From contig CAJINV010000002.1 of assembly GCA_905178155.1 (NCBI GenBank), positions 4,893,709 through 4,957,708 of the forward strand: DNA of 64,000 bases, read 5' to 3'. Origin of the DNA: Amoebophrya sp. A120 (Eukaryota; Sar; Dinophyceae; Syndiniales; Amoebophryaceae). Below, piece by piece: positions 23,701 to 35,231 of this stretch (position 1 is its first letter; every line of letters starts with the position of its first letter). A program made the translations under genes and the position numbers. The notes under the pieces are model-generated. The model did not search any database. It was not told the origin of the DNA and saw only the letters and a program-made list of their open reading frames with translations.

Positions 23701-26700
23701 TTTCACGAACCCCAAACCCTGCGAAAACGCGATCGGAAAAGCTGAAGTAGAGTTTTCATTTTCATCTTCCTCCACGTCAACATCTGAGTCATCCTCCGAC
23801 AGGGTTTCGTCCGAATCGAAGTCGCTCGCAATTTCCCCGTTCTCGTGCTGCATGTTCCGCAAAATGCCCGCTTTCAAATTGAAAACCTTCTCCCGGAAAT
23901 CGTGGTCGTACCGCTGGGCGAACAGTTTTTGCACGTTTTGGGATTCCATGCCAAGCAGTTGCTGTCCGCGTTGAAGGGTCCGAATCTGGTCCTGGAAGGA
24001 CGAGGTGGTGGCTTCTTCACTGTTAACATTCATTTCGAGGCCGCTCATAGTTGTACCACTTCCATCGAGAGGACCACCTCCCGGTGGTGGATTCAACTTC
24101 TCTAGTACTTCTTCCGCCTCCGGGTTCTCGAACTGGGATTCCAAACTCGGCATCAGCGCGTTCACGAAGGACTTTCTGCGAAACAAATACGAAAAGTCCG
24201 ACAGTTCCTCTGTCTCCTATGCTGAGCAAAAACGTCCCCACCCCAGAGTCAAGTTGAGAACTCAGCAATACAAGTCCAGGAGTTTGGGGCTGACGCATGG
24301 CAAGTTTTTCTCTGTATTCTACTACAGGGTAGCAAGCACAGCCGTATCACCAAGACAAAGCCATTCTCCTATCCTGCTTACAGCATTACAAATTCCAAAA
24401 CACGACTGGAAATAACTGTCGTGGGAGTGCGCATTTTAAATGTTGCTGCAATTGCAAATCTGCATGACAACTCTGGTATGGGGACGTTTCTGCTCAGGAT
24501 ATCTCCAGCTGCCGGGCGATCTTCTGCACGCCGTGAACCAACCGACTGGCCATGGTTCGCGTCAGGTACTTGGACAACCCCGAATCCAACAGGTTCCGCC
24601 ACAAGACCCCGTCAAATTCCTGCGCATTGTAGAAAAACGCGTCCTCGGTTTGTTTCGCGAAAACCGACCCGTAGCGGGAGGGACAGGCGTGGAGGCCAGA
24701 ATCCACGATGATCTTGAAGAACAATTCCTGCAGATACGCGTCCTGCGACCAGAGCGAGCAGAGCTTCCGGACCTCCGGTAACGGCGCGAACCAGATCTTT
24801 TCCGCGCCGGAAGTCGGGTCGTAGTCCAGCCAGCGGTACTCGGCGAAAAATCGCTCGGTGTCTTCCGTCGGCAGAGTCACTTGCGCCTGAGAACGCCGCG
24901 GAATCAAGTATTTGGAGTTTTGCTTCTTTGCTCTAGAAAAATTTTGCTGTAGTCCTCGTCCTCCAGTGCTGCTCGAGGACGACAAAATCTGTTGCCTCCT
25001 AGAAGTACCACCGACGTGTTTGTTGTGGAAAAACTGCGCTTTCGCTTTCGACATCAGAAACGCGAACTTCCGCCTGGCGGCCGCGAGCACCCGTCCTCCA
25101 GTGTACGACTTCGGCAAGTGGTGCTGGGTCGAATGCAACACCAACGCGCTGCGCAGACGCTTCCGGACCGTTTGGTCGATTTTCCGGTGGTGGTGCATGT
25201 GGGTGGCGAAGAGGCTATTGGTCGAATTGTCAAAAGTTTCGACCGATTTCCGGACAAAATCCCCAATCTTCTCCAGCTTCTTGGATCCGAAGTTGTGCTG
25301 CTCCGCGAAACCGGCCAGTCTCTGCTGGTCAGGGATCCTGTGGACCACTCCATCGGCGTGCAGGTCGCCCGCGCCCACCGTGCCCTCGGTGATAACCGCC
25401 TGAATCGTCGCTTGCTTTTTGTTCTGGAGAGACTTATAATTCGGTGCAGAACTTGACGTTGTTCCATCTTGACCGTGTTGCTGATCCGCCAAAGTGGAGT
25501 TGCCGCTCAGAAAGTGCTTCCCGAGCTGCAGATGGGACAGCAGCCGCAAACTCGAGGGGGACAGCTTCCCCTTGAGCAATAGCGCGAGCTTCTCATCCCA
25601 CTGCAAAACTTCCTCGATCAAAGTTCGCATCGGGAGCAATTTTGACAGTACTGCAGAAGATGTAGTTTCCCCGCCGACAACTTTCTTGCTGTTTTGGTTT
25701 TCTGTGTTTGAGCTCCTCGCCTTTTCCTCTCTACTACGCTCCAAAGACAGTAACTCCCGCAAAGGTTGTAAATCGATCTCCCCGCGAAACACCCGCCTTT
25801 CAAACGCCTCGTGGATTTTCTGTTTCATCCACCTGCACCGCTTTTCCATTTTTGTCGCGTTCACCTCCCGGATCGACAGAATGTCGCACATGCGGTACCT
25901 GGCAATGGGCATCTTCTTTGTGCTGTCCGCGTACATCGTGAGCCCGTGGGAATCCAGCACGTAGAAATTCAATTCGGTCCGATTCAGGTTTGTCAAATAA
26001 CCAGAGAACAGGGTTGTGAACTTCTTAATCTTCTCCGCCAAGGCCCGCATCTCCGCACCGGCCAGCATCGCCTGGACCTTGAAGTTCCGGAGGATTAGCC
26101 GGTCCGTGAATTTGTCCGTGGCTTGCTCGATTTTCACCCCAAACGTTTTAAACACCCTCAACCAATGCGTCAAATCCCGAATGATCTTCGCATTCTGAAA
26201 AATGTGCAGCAACGCGTTTTGCGCGAAGGCCGGGCTGTTGCTGTCGTTCACGTGGCTGTTTCTGATGTTGTTTTTCACTCCGAATCCTGTGTGCACGTGC
26301 GACGTGTCCTTCTTCATCCCCCCGTGCCGCGGTTTGTGCGCGTTGACGTGCGACCAGTCGAAGTTGAGAACCTCGATTTGGAAATCGGGGTTCTTCCTGG
26401 GGTCGTACGTAATCCGCTTGGAGCTCATGTCCGCGTCCCAGGGGTTGAGACAGAGGTTGGGCAACACGGAGAGAACGAGACGGTGCCGCCGGTTATTGTC
26501 CTCAACAACTTCGGGATAATTTTTTTTGGCTTGTTCATCCTCTTCTTGTTGAACCTCCAACACAGCGGCTTGTTCTTCCTCGAGAACATCCAAAACATCA
26601 TTCTCATCATCTACTTCTGCATTGATGTTTTCATCCTCTGCATAATTTTCCATTCCTGCAACAAGCTCCCCATCATTGTTTTCCTCGTAGAACATCAAAT

Positions 26701-29700
26701 TGTTCATCGCCATCTTATGCTCCCCCACGGCGTCCAGAATCTGCGACCTGCTCCGACCAGCCGCGGCTTGCTCGTGCGCCTCTCGGGACAGGAATTTGTT
26801 GCTGGCTTTCAACAAACCCGCCATCTCCTGCTCCATTTCCGCGACGGTACCCCGCGGCGTGGTGTTTCGGGAGCCAGAGGAGGAGGACAGGAGTAGCGGC
26901 ACGTCTTCCGACAGGCCTTCCACTGCTTCGCCGGAACCTTTCAACGGCCGCTGCATCTTCTATCCTGCGTAAAAACGTACCCACACCATAGTTGTCATGC
27001 TACTCTGCATGCTTAAAATGTTTCTCATGCGGAGCCCCATGAGAAGCATTTTCTAATGCGGATTGGAAATCTGTAATGCGCCAATCAGCATGAGATGCTA
27101 GATCTGTAATGCTGCTTAGCTAGCTCAAACAGCACTACACTAATGTCATGCGAAACAGCCAAAGCTTATGGATTTGTCTAGCGGATTTCCCATCTTGACT
27201 CTGGTGTGGGGACATTTTTACTCAGGATATCTTCCGAGACTTCGCCAGAAGAGCTGCATTGGAAGATTTATTCCGTTCTTCCTGCCGCGGCTCCAGCATG
27301 GCTTTGGATGCACGCAGTGACTTCTTCACATGCGCAGCAGCAGCTGCACTGTCCGCCTGCTCGACGTAGTTGTCACGTTCCTTAATACGACCACCCTGCT
27401 CGCTATCATCTCCGAAAAACCGACTTCGCTGCGCAAACTCGTCGTCCTTTGCATCCATTTTGTACCCCAGACCATTCTCTGCCCGCCACGGAACCCGGTC
27501 GATGGACGCCGGAAGGGTGTACTCGAACAACTTCTGATGTCTGTGGTCTACTGCTCCGTTTTTATCGGACGAGGCTGATGCTGTTGTCCGCACCACCTGC
27601 TTCACTTCCCCGAACTTCCCCGTTCGGTACTTATGACAGTGCACAACTCCCCCTCCCCCTCATTTGTGTTGCATGAACAGCAACACAAGCCACAGCAGAA
27701 AAGGGGCTTTCGCATGGCAAATCTGCATGCGGATTGTAGTACCATTGGAAGTTCCAAAATTTGTCATGCTAACGGTGCTTACGAGCAAGGTGAGAATTTG
27801 GTATGTTGCATGACAAATGAGGGGGAGGGGGACTTGTGCACTCTCATAGTACTTATACGCGTTGTACTGCACCTCCATGTGTCAAATACAAATATGTCTG
27901 GGTCTGGAAGGATGCGAATTTGTGATGCATGTTGCGGATCATACAAAAATCTCTGTGTTGCATGGCTTACAAAAAGTGCTCACTTCTGGTCATGCTGAGA
28001 GGGCATTTCTCATGCAGAACAAGCATCACAAAGGGGCTGCGTATCCTGTAATGCTAGGCCCTGCATTCCAGACTTGGCGGAGTTTGGAAAAACTGCATGA
28101 CAAATCTCAGAACATTCCAGACCCAGACATATTCGCGTTTGATACCATGTGCGCTTTGTTGTACCCGACGTCGACGGGTAGCTTGTTTAACATCTCCTCC
28201 TTGGTGATGAACATTTTCGGTGTGTACGCCGCTTTCCGTTCGCGGTTGATTTCGTCGAAATCGGACAGCCGATTCCTGGGATCCGGGTAGTAAAACAATT
28301 CTGGCTTAATGAAAGAACTACCCGCCTGCTGACTATGAAGATGCGCTCCTCCATGCAGCTGTCGCAATCGCGTGGCGTGCCGCGTCTTCACACCGGAAAC
28401 ATTCACGAATCGTTGGTTGTGTTTCGCGTGGCCCAAATGTTGGCTGTAGGGATCGAGTTTGTTCTTCTGTTCCGCGGACAAAACGTGCTGCTTGTAGATG
28501 ATCGTGAAGGTGTCGGGAGTCTTCTGCCCGGTTGCCAAGGACTTCGTTCCGATACTGGGGATGCGATGCTATCCTGAGTAAAAACGTACCCACACCAGAG
28601 TCAGGATGGGGATTTTGCAACACAAACCTAGGAGTTTTGTGAGTCACACATGACAAGCTGCACTATGCAGTGTAGTGCAGGTTAGCAAGTGCAGCCGCAT
28701 CAGAGATTCATGTGCTCATCCTGTTCACAGCATCACAAATTCCAAAACACGACTGAAAATGGCTCACATGGGGACGCGCATTACAAGTCTCCCTGTCTTT
28801 GCAAATCTGCATTACAACTCTGGTGTGGGTACGTTTTTACTCAGGATAGATGCACCAAAATCTTCTCGATGTCGGAAATGCGGCACACCGGGTAGATCCG
28901 CTATGGATTGTAAAAATGTCTGGGTCTAGAAGAATGCAAGTTTTGTGATGCAGGTTTTCCATGACCCATGAGGTCTGGAATGCGAGACCCAGCATGACAG
29001 ATTTTTTGAGGTCTCTATCATGCCTTTCCTGCGTGAGAAACTCCCTCTCAACTTGGTCAAAAGCGGACAGCTTTTGGTACTCACGCAGCACAGATTTTTG
29101 CATCATTCAGACTTAGCATGACAAGTTCTAACCTTCCAGACCCAGACATTTTTGCATTTGATATCCGCAACTTCTCCTCGATTTTCGACTGGTTTTGGTC
29201 TGACCCACCGACGAGCCCCGCGTTTCCCGCGGAAGAAGCGGAAGAGTCAACGTAGAACAGAAACTCCTTGTTGAGCAGAAAAGTTATGACGTCGCACTTT
29301 TCGTTATTGACCAATAACGATCCGAGAAACAAAAACTCGTTATCCATCACGTAGCTCGACCCGTATTTGTTAAAGCCAATCGATTCCGCCGCGGATCTGG
29401 TGAAATTCCACTTACTCATAGCGCCGGATTGCTGCTTCAAATTGTTGAACGCGGTGTCAGATGATACGGTTGCAGAGCTTGAGCCTGAGGGAGGTGATTT
29501 CACGATACTCTTCTGGAAATCAAACTGTTCCTTATTCACGCTTCTTTCGCTGCCGAACTTCTTCCGGCCTGTTGGTTTCTTCTCGTCTTTGTCGTACTTC
29601 CGCTCCCAGTGGTTCTTCCAGTACTTGTTTAAATGGTGTTTGTCGTCGGAAAGGAAATCTCTTTGAAACAACTCCGCGGTAGTTTTCCCGGCGGGCGTTT

Positions 29701-29992
29701 GGTTCATGTTGTGCTTTGCTTGTTTAAACTGCTTTTCCTTATCCTGTTTTTTCTTTAGCGACTCGATTTCGCCGGAAAAGGTAGAAGATGAGTTTTTACC
29801 CGTCTTATTGTTCGAGATCACGGGTTGGAACAGCTCCTGGTAGGGGGTCTCCTTGAAATACTGCGAGCCGGTGCGCTTGATTCCACCGAAAAACAGGTTT
29901 GAGGTGGATTTTTGTCGGCTGTTGTTATCCGCAGCTGGTTCTTGTGAATCTACTTGCGCATCCGCGCAATACTCCGAAAAACCGGGGAGCAT
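11736..29992 (-). CDS. Giant protein with PH-like domains, 16 exons split by 15 introner elements (4674 aa)
   Basis: Coding blocks, 5' to 3': 29992-29164, 28901-28849, 28569-28145, 27879-27849, 27631-27230, 26960-24502, 24217-21544, 21291-21214, 20891-19810, 19501-19434, 19171-18237, 17931-17879, 17626-17532, 17209-15458, 15205-12607 and 12300-11736. Dropping one 5-nt duplication copy per junction gives 14,025 nt, exactly 4675 codons. The long-ORF frame of every large exon agrees with this sum. Start is the ATG at 29992. PH-like patterns appear near residues 200-330 (KEFLFYVDSS, then IYPVCRISDIEKILVH, formed only after splicing), near 890-940 (ELNFYVLDSHGLTMYAD), and near 1865-1930 (RGYLRIRLPLY, YCVLHPSMGLLWYKS). 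The last exon holds LQDWLVAIRK, like a PH C-terminal helix. Long acidic, Ser/Asn-rich linkers lie between. I do not recognise the family. A lipid-binding scaffold role is only a guess. Confidence 0.8.
12301..12606. mobile_element. Introner element IE-D, 306 bp
   Basis: Termini carry GAAAAGTGCCCCCCACCCC and a looser inverted partner. The flanks CCTCT/CTTCC match at only 3 of 5 positions, so the duplication has decayed. Frame closure between the last two exons of the giant gene still holds. Related in inverted orientation to 17932-18236. Confidence 0.82.
15206..15457. mobile_element. Introner element IE-A, 252 bp
   Basis: Starts TATCACGTGCAAATATGCC and ends CATATTTGCAATGCATA, a variant of the A termini around CTGGGTCTGGAA. 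The duplication GTAGA is perfect. Lies in the giant gene. Confidence 0.9.
17210..17531. mobile_element. Introner element IE-B, 322 bp
   Basis: Standard B termini; duplication ACAAC is perfect. The interior closely matches 20892-21213 and 39201-39528 in the same orientation. Lies in the giant gene. Confidence 0.93.
17627..17878. mobile_element. Introner element IE-A, 252 bp
   Basis: Termini TATCAAATG with CTGGGTCTGGAA and its inverted partner; duplication ACTGG is perfect. Nearly identical to 21292-21543, and to 53863-54114 in inverted orientation. Confidence 0.94.
17932..18236. mobile_element. Introner element IE-D, 305 bp
   Basis: Starts TATTACAATGAAAAATACCC and ends with GGGTGGGGGGCACTTTTC then ACTGCAATA. 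Duplication TGGTC is perfect. Only 53 bp, including both duplications, separate it from the A element at 17627. Confidence 0.92.
19172..19433. mobile_element. Introner element IE-A, 262 bp
   Basis: Standard A termini; duplication GTGCG is perfect. Same 262-bp subtype as 28902-29163 and as the two ends of 43952-44966. Confidence 0.94.
19502..19809. mobile_element. Introner element IE-H, single copy, 308 bp
   Basis: A family seen once here. It starts TATGGAGGCGTCAGGATT and ends with its inverted partner ending CGCTTCCATA. The inverted repeat runs about 40 bp with a few mismatches. Duplication TGTGG is perfect and removal keeps the giant frame. Confidence 0.88.
20892..21213. mobile_element. Introner element IE-B, 322 bp
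   Basis: Standard B termini; duplication CGAGG is perfect. Interior close to 17210-17531. Lies in the giant gene, 78 bp (with duplications) from the A element at 21292. Confidence 0.94.
21292..21543. mobile_element. Introner element IE-A, 252 bp
   Basis: Standard A termini; duplication TCTGT is perfect. Near-identical to 17627-17878. Lies in the giant gene. Confidence 0.94.
24218..24501. mobile_element. Introner element IE-C, 284 bp
   Basis: Starts TATGCTGAGCAAAAACGTCC and ends GACGTTTCTGCTCAGGATA. Duplication TCTCC is perfect. Lies in the giant gene. Confidence 0.92.
26961..27229. mobile_element. Introner element IE-C, 269 bp
   Basis: C termini (TATCCTGCGTAAAAACG and inverted partner); duplication TCTTC is perfect. 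The interior resembles 55909-56191 more than 5606. Lies in the giant gene. Confidence 0.92.
27632..27848. mobile_element. Introner element IE-F, single copy, 217 bp
   Basis: Starts TATGACAGTGCACAA, then CCCCCTCCCCCTCATTTG; ends with the inverted partner CTTGTGCACTCTCATA. Duplication GTACT is perfect. Lies in the giant gene next to a coding exon of 26 net bases. Confidence 0.9.
27880..28144. mobile_element. Introner element IE-A, 265 bp
   Basis: Starts with the variant TGTCAAATACAAATATG, then CTGGGTCTGGAA; ends GTTTGATA. Duplication CCATG is perfect. Lies in the giant gene. Confidence 0.9.
28570..28848. mobile_element. Introner element IE-C, 279 bp
   Basis: Standard C termini; duplication GATGC is perfect. 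Close copy of 5606-5884 in another gene. Confidence 0.94.
28902..29163. mobile_element. Introner element IE-A, 262 bp
   Basis: Left end is the variant TATGGATTGTAAAAATG with CTGGGTCTAGAA; right end is standard. Duplication TCCGC is perfect. It splits a PH-like fold of the giant protein. Confidence 0.92.
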
Positions 29993-31196
29993 CTTGTAGG
30001 TTAAATTTGAAATAAAAGAGAGCGGGGATTTGCAGTGCGGTGTGATGAGTTGGCCAAAAGAAAGGGTAACTTAACTAGTCGTAAAAAAGCTTGGTGAAAG
30101 TCACGACGTTGCACTGGGGTTTTGAAAAATGAGGCAGGCCAAAGGATAATTAATGCTCGTCATCCTGCGACGAAATCATTTCGGACGCACTGCCGACAGT
30201 ACGACGGACGTTTCATTCATATTTCGCACGACAATGGATCTTGGCAGGGAAGTGAACGACAAATTACGAACGCGGACACAAACACGGGATGAGGAGAAAT
30301 TTCCAGTACGAAAGTTGAACTAGCACGAACTGAAAGTGAATAAAGTCGCACGATTTGTATACGATTGTACGAGGAAACGGAGCGAAAGCGCACTACTACT
30401 TTGCACAAAAATTACACACATTGACACCCACACAAGAACAGCTCAATCTGTACTATCTATGGCTTCTTTGCGCCGGCAGAAACTACAAGCACTGTATGGA
30501 TTTCTCGTGCGTCATTTGTTTTTGCATTTTTTGATCAACATTTCAGTTTGGTGAAATGGAAAATATTTGGAAAAAGGTAAACAAGTGTAAGTTTCATGGT
30601 GTATCAATATTCTCGTGGTGTTGGTGTCTGTGGTATGACAAGTCTTCTGTATTCTACAAAGCGTGCTTATTGAAAATATATCGAAGTGGAACTTCACCAC
30701 TGGACAACATGACAACTATGCTTGTATCCGCGAATCTCATCTTGACGACGAGAGCTGCCATGTGAGAACACCTCCACGAAAGGACAACAGCTCTGTATGG
30801 TATGGTATGGGCGTGCGTGGCGAGTAGCGTAGCACCTAATCATTGTGCCTAGTACGACTACTTGTACCCGACTCGGGTGGTGTTACGCACCTCCGCCAAA
30901 GTATCATGTATTGCCTCGCTTTATGTTGTAAAACTAAATGATGAAAGTGTAGTACAACGGCAGCTCTATTTTTTGTAGTTCTTGACAACGATATCAATCC
31001 GAATCCGATCTATTAGACATCAATGCATTCTGGGTTGTTCTTGTTCCAAAGGTCGAAACAGTAGCTGGGTAGTAGAGTCTTTCAAGAATTTGTAGTCTAG
31101 TACAAGTATTTTTTTCTAGTGCACAACATAATCCACGCCTAAAATTGCTTCTATTTACAGTGCCCTGCACGACGCCAACGCCAAGTAGAACTCGTG
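29993..31196. other. Intergenic, no gene seen
   Basis: About 1.2 kb upstream of the giant gene. It probably holds that gene's promoter and the 3' end of the next gene, but no motif is convincing. A short GGTAT repeat sits near 30797-30810. No introner termini. Confidence 0.55.
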
Positions 31197-34100
31197 TCAT
31201 ACCCGATAAATTGGCCCCCTTCGGGCCCACGGAAAACCATGATTATTTCGCGGTTTTTCCCGACGTGTGAGAAATTGATTGTCCTGATCCGGAATTTCTA
31301 CTTCATCCTGCAACCCCGCAAACAATTCGTCCTCGGTATCGATTTCTTTGCAATTCTCGACTTTCAATGGCTTCTCCTTGTTCTCCTCGTCAACATCGTC
31401 TCCAAAGTGTAAATCCAAAGCGGAACTACAAACGCTGCGATTTCTGCTGTTGTTGTTGTTGTTTTTCCTCGACGCCGGAGCTGCAACGGTGGAAGTGGAA
31501 CGTTTATCCGAGAACATCGTTATTTCCTCCTCATCATCCTCGACACCTTTCGCTGCTGGCGGTAATTCGAAAGAAATCAACTCGTCCGCTGTTGCAGCGG
31601 AGCTAAGGGTATCAAATGCAAATATGTCTGGGTCAGAGGCAAGGAAGGGAATAGTAAGCACAGTGTACTGCGGTCCACAGGATGACAAGTTTTTCCGTGG
31701 TTCAGAGTTGCGTATTCCGCATGTCATGAGAAACTGCGTTTTTGCATGACAGAAGGGAGGACCTCTTCGCGGGAGCGCAGTACAGAGTTCAGAGTCATGT
31801 CAGACTAGCATGACAAATCTCGCAATCTCCCAGACCCAGACAACATGTTTGCATTTGATAAAGGGTTCCGCCACTGCTTCGCGTGCGGCCGGAGGTTGTG
31901 TGTGTGGCCACGGAACAGGAGTCGGCAGCATCGGGCAAAAACCGGGCGGAGCAGCAAGAAAGGGGGGATTCTCTGTTGGAATCGGGACAGTCTAACCAGG
32001 ATGAAAATGCGTCATCCTCCAGCTTGTCGTCCTTGATTTCTTCGTCGATCACGTTTTTCATTTTTTCCTCCTGCTCCGAAAAAGTCTCCTCGTCTAGCCA
32101 GTCCTGCAGCAAATTGTCGCAATCGTGCAACAGCCGGTTCCTCGCCGATTCCATCGCGGAATAGGCGACCTGATTCTGCTTCGCCTGCTGCTCTGGATTT
32201 AGTTCCAATGTTCTCGTCAAGGAGGCAGGTGTCAGGTTACTAGTAGCGCTAGTATAGCTTGTAGTTCTTCTCTTATTGCTGTCTTCATCATCTTCCTGCG
32301 CGATCTTCAGAAACAGCTTCTTCGCAGTGCTATCCAGTGGCACCGCGACCAGCCCAGCGTGCGGGACATCATCATCTTCACGGGTAGTAGTAGAAGAAAA
32401 AGTGGCTTTCTTCACATAATGTTGCGGTGTGCTGCTGTGAAGATGATGTCGGTTGTGTAAAAGCTTGGAGCTCCTGCCATTCATGTCGTAGTTGCTGTCG
32501 ATTTTCTCTGCTGTGCCATGAAACTGTTCCTCGGCCAGAGCTCCAGGCGATTCGGTGGCGAAGCACTTCAGCATCAGACACCGGTTGTGTCTCAATTCGA
32601 TGTCACGCTGGCGCGCTTGCCCCTTGTAACTCTTCCACCAAGCGCGCTCGAGTTTGTTCTGCCTGCAGATTTCGGAGGACGTCAGGAGGGATTTTCGTTT
32701 CTTCTTTTCGGGAAAAATCGTTGCAAAGTGCTTGCTGTTCTGCTCGCACTCTTTTGCAATCGGAAGCACGAGCGCGGAATCCGACGAAGATCCGGGTCTG
32801 GTGCAATTGCGTGCACAAGAACTATTTGTGGCCGCGGAGTTATGATCAAGATCCCCGCCATCAGCAACAGCTGTGGTGGCGGTTGATGTCGCCGGCAATG
32901 CACCAGCACTACCAGCAGGAATAGTAGACATACCATCCCGATAATCACCGTAGGAGAACGTGCTGACTTGCAACGTTGTATTCTTTTTGTGCTTCATCAT
33001 GTCCTTGGATATCCACACCGGGTCGAAGCAACTGAATTGCTCCCCGTCCTCCCACCAATTGTATCGTAAAGAAAAATCCCCCCTCCCCATATTGAAAACG
33101 TATCCGGCTGAAAATTTGTGATGCGCATTTGTGACCTCAAATCCTGTCTGTCTTGCAAGAAGGCAAGTCCAGAGAGCGCCCCGCATTTTGCAGGCGGTTT
33201 GTGATGCTGTTGGGCTTAGAGCATACACGTTTGCTATGCTAGGCGCCTACGTCAAAACCTCTCGACTGAGGCTTGACATATGCCTGCTGTCCTCTACTGC
33301 AAGACAGACCTGATTTGTGTACGCAAATCCAGCATCAGAAACTTCCTTTTGATATGGGGAGGGGGGATTTTTCTCTTCGATAAATTGGGCTCCTTTTCGT
33401 TGATTTCGAGAAATTTTCGCCACGTTTCGTCCAACCGCAACCTTCCGACCAGCCCGTCGCTGTAGTGGATGACAAAACTCATGTTCTCCAGCTCCCGGGC
33501 CTTCAAACGCTCCGCCTGGCAGTGCAGCGCCTGCTTCAAATCCTCGTGGAAAGCGCACCGGTCAAAGGGGGCGGCGAGAAGAGGACTCAGGTTGGATTTT
33601 ATCGAAGATCTTGTTTCTGCTATTCCGGTTGGCGTGGTGCTGTCGTCCGTCGCATGTTGACCCTCGTGGTCTCCACCACGACCGGGAGGAAGTACAGCTC
33701 GAAGTTGTTGTTCGCCGAAAATTTTAGACATTTTGCTTTTCTCTTCGTGTGTCGCGACTGTGTGCCGTAACACGCTATCGAGGATGTCCAAATCCTGTCG
33801 CAATTCCACCGGAATATCGCCGGTCCAAGAATCCAGCAGACCAAGCCTGATGCCCATCAGCAAATCGCTTTTTCTAGACTGGATGAATTCTTGCTTTTGC
33901 CCTTCGTGGAGCAGCGACAAGTAGCACTTTTTGTTTTTTGCTTTTTCAGGGTCCGGTGGTGGTGCAACTACATCTTCAAGTTGCTCTGGTACTTGCTGCT
34001 TTTGTTGGCAAAAGGAGCTCTTCTGCTGGCTAAGAAACTCGAGATCCGCCGGATTACAAGCTTGCTGCCTCTGGAAAGTAGTTGTTGACACAGTTGTACT

Positions 34101-35231
34101 ATTGTTCAGTCCAAAAAGGTCCTCGTCCTCGGGAGACGGTCTATGTACGCCAGGAAGTGTTGTGCCGTGTGTGTTGGCACCACCACGACCATCCTCCAGA
34201 GTAGAACCACGACGAGAAGAAGTTGATGTGGTTGATGCCTCTACCTGCAAAGCACTCCTGCTTGTGGAGGATACAATGGTCGGCGCCAACAGCTCTCCAA
34301 AAACCCCGTTCCACAAGGCACGCCCGCTCATCTTTTTCTCGTCCGTGGTGCTCGTGCCGCTGCTCTGAATACTACTAAACGCAAGAAGTCCATTTTTATC
34401 TTCCTTCGCATGCTGCACAACTCCGTCGCCTGCGCCCTGCTTTCGTACTTTGTGCCCGTCTAGCCGAAGGCTGGCCATCAACTGCGGCAGATCATGTACT
34501 TGTTGTTTCGCAGCTATTGTGCTTGTTGTATGATCGACGTCAAGATGATCCTGCTGCACGACAAATGTAGAAGTAGTACCGCTTTGCGGTTGCTGGTGTT
34601 GACCTCGATGACCCTGACTGGTTTGGTATCTCTCTTCCTTTTCCCTCCCGAGCAACAGCGGCATTTTTTTCCGTGTCATCTTGTTCTGGCCCTTCTTGCT
34701 GCTGCTATTTTGGCCGTCTCCAAGAACATGTGCTGGCCCTTGTTGCCCGTGAAGACTAGGCTGCTGCTGGTCCTGATCGTGCTGGTCCTGCAATTGCATC
34801 TGCCCCCAAAAGCTTACGTCCCTGCAACTTGGCTGCTGGAACGGGATATTAGGGCTTTTGTTGTAGTTGTTTCCTTTGTTCCCCCTTCGCCAGTTCTTGT
34901 TTTTTCTTCTATCTCTTCGGGTTTGAGCGTTTCTCTCCATCTCTGGCGGTTGGGAAGGCTGTTGCTGCGGTTGCTGCTCGTGTGCTGCGAGTGGATTTTT
35001 CGGATGCAGGTATCCGCCCGGCAGAGTTGTCAGCGATTTGCTTTTTTCGTGGTCGTGCTGTCTCGCAGCAGAAATTCTTGTGTTCTGCTTGTCTTGTGGC
35101 TGCGGTCGCTGAGAAGCAAAACCGGTGCCGCGCGTTGCCATCGATCCGCTAACCTGTTGCGACGACAGGCAGAGGCAAAGGAGAAGCGCTGATGGCAGCA
35201 TTGATACAAACATTGAAATAAGCAAAAACAT
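31197..35231 (-). CDS. Secreted hypothetical protein, three exons (1150 aa)
   Basis: Coding blocks are 35231-33383, 33061-31861 and 31609-31197, separated by a B and an A introner element. After removal with one 5-nt copy each, 3453 nt remain, exactly 1151 codons. Start is the ATG at 35231. The first 30 residues form a clear signal peptide (MFLLISMFVSMLPSALLLCL, then CLSSQQVSG), so the protein enters the secretory path. Residues 30-400 are Gln/Ser/Thr/His-rich low complexity. A more ordered part near residues 430-640 contains KKCYLSLLHEGQKQEFIQ, LLMGIRLGLLDSWTGDIPVE and FVIHYSDGLVGRLRLDE, and continues across the first splice into WWEDGEQFSCFDPVWISKD. A charged, helical middle and an acidic tail follow. 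I do not recognise the family. Confidence 0.72.
31610..31860. mobile_element. Introner element IE-A, 251 bp
   Basis: Left end TATCAAATGCAAATATG with CTGGGTCAGAGG; right end standard. Duplication AAGGG is perfect. The interior resembles 41479-41742, a separate subtype of A. Confidence 0.92.
33062..33382. mobile_element. Introner element IE-B, 321 bp
   Basis: B termini; duplication AATTG is perfect. The interior differs from the 322-bp B type and is almost the same as 52924-53244 over the full 321 bp, with substitutions only. Confidence 0.94.
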
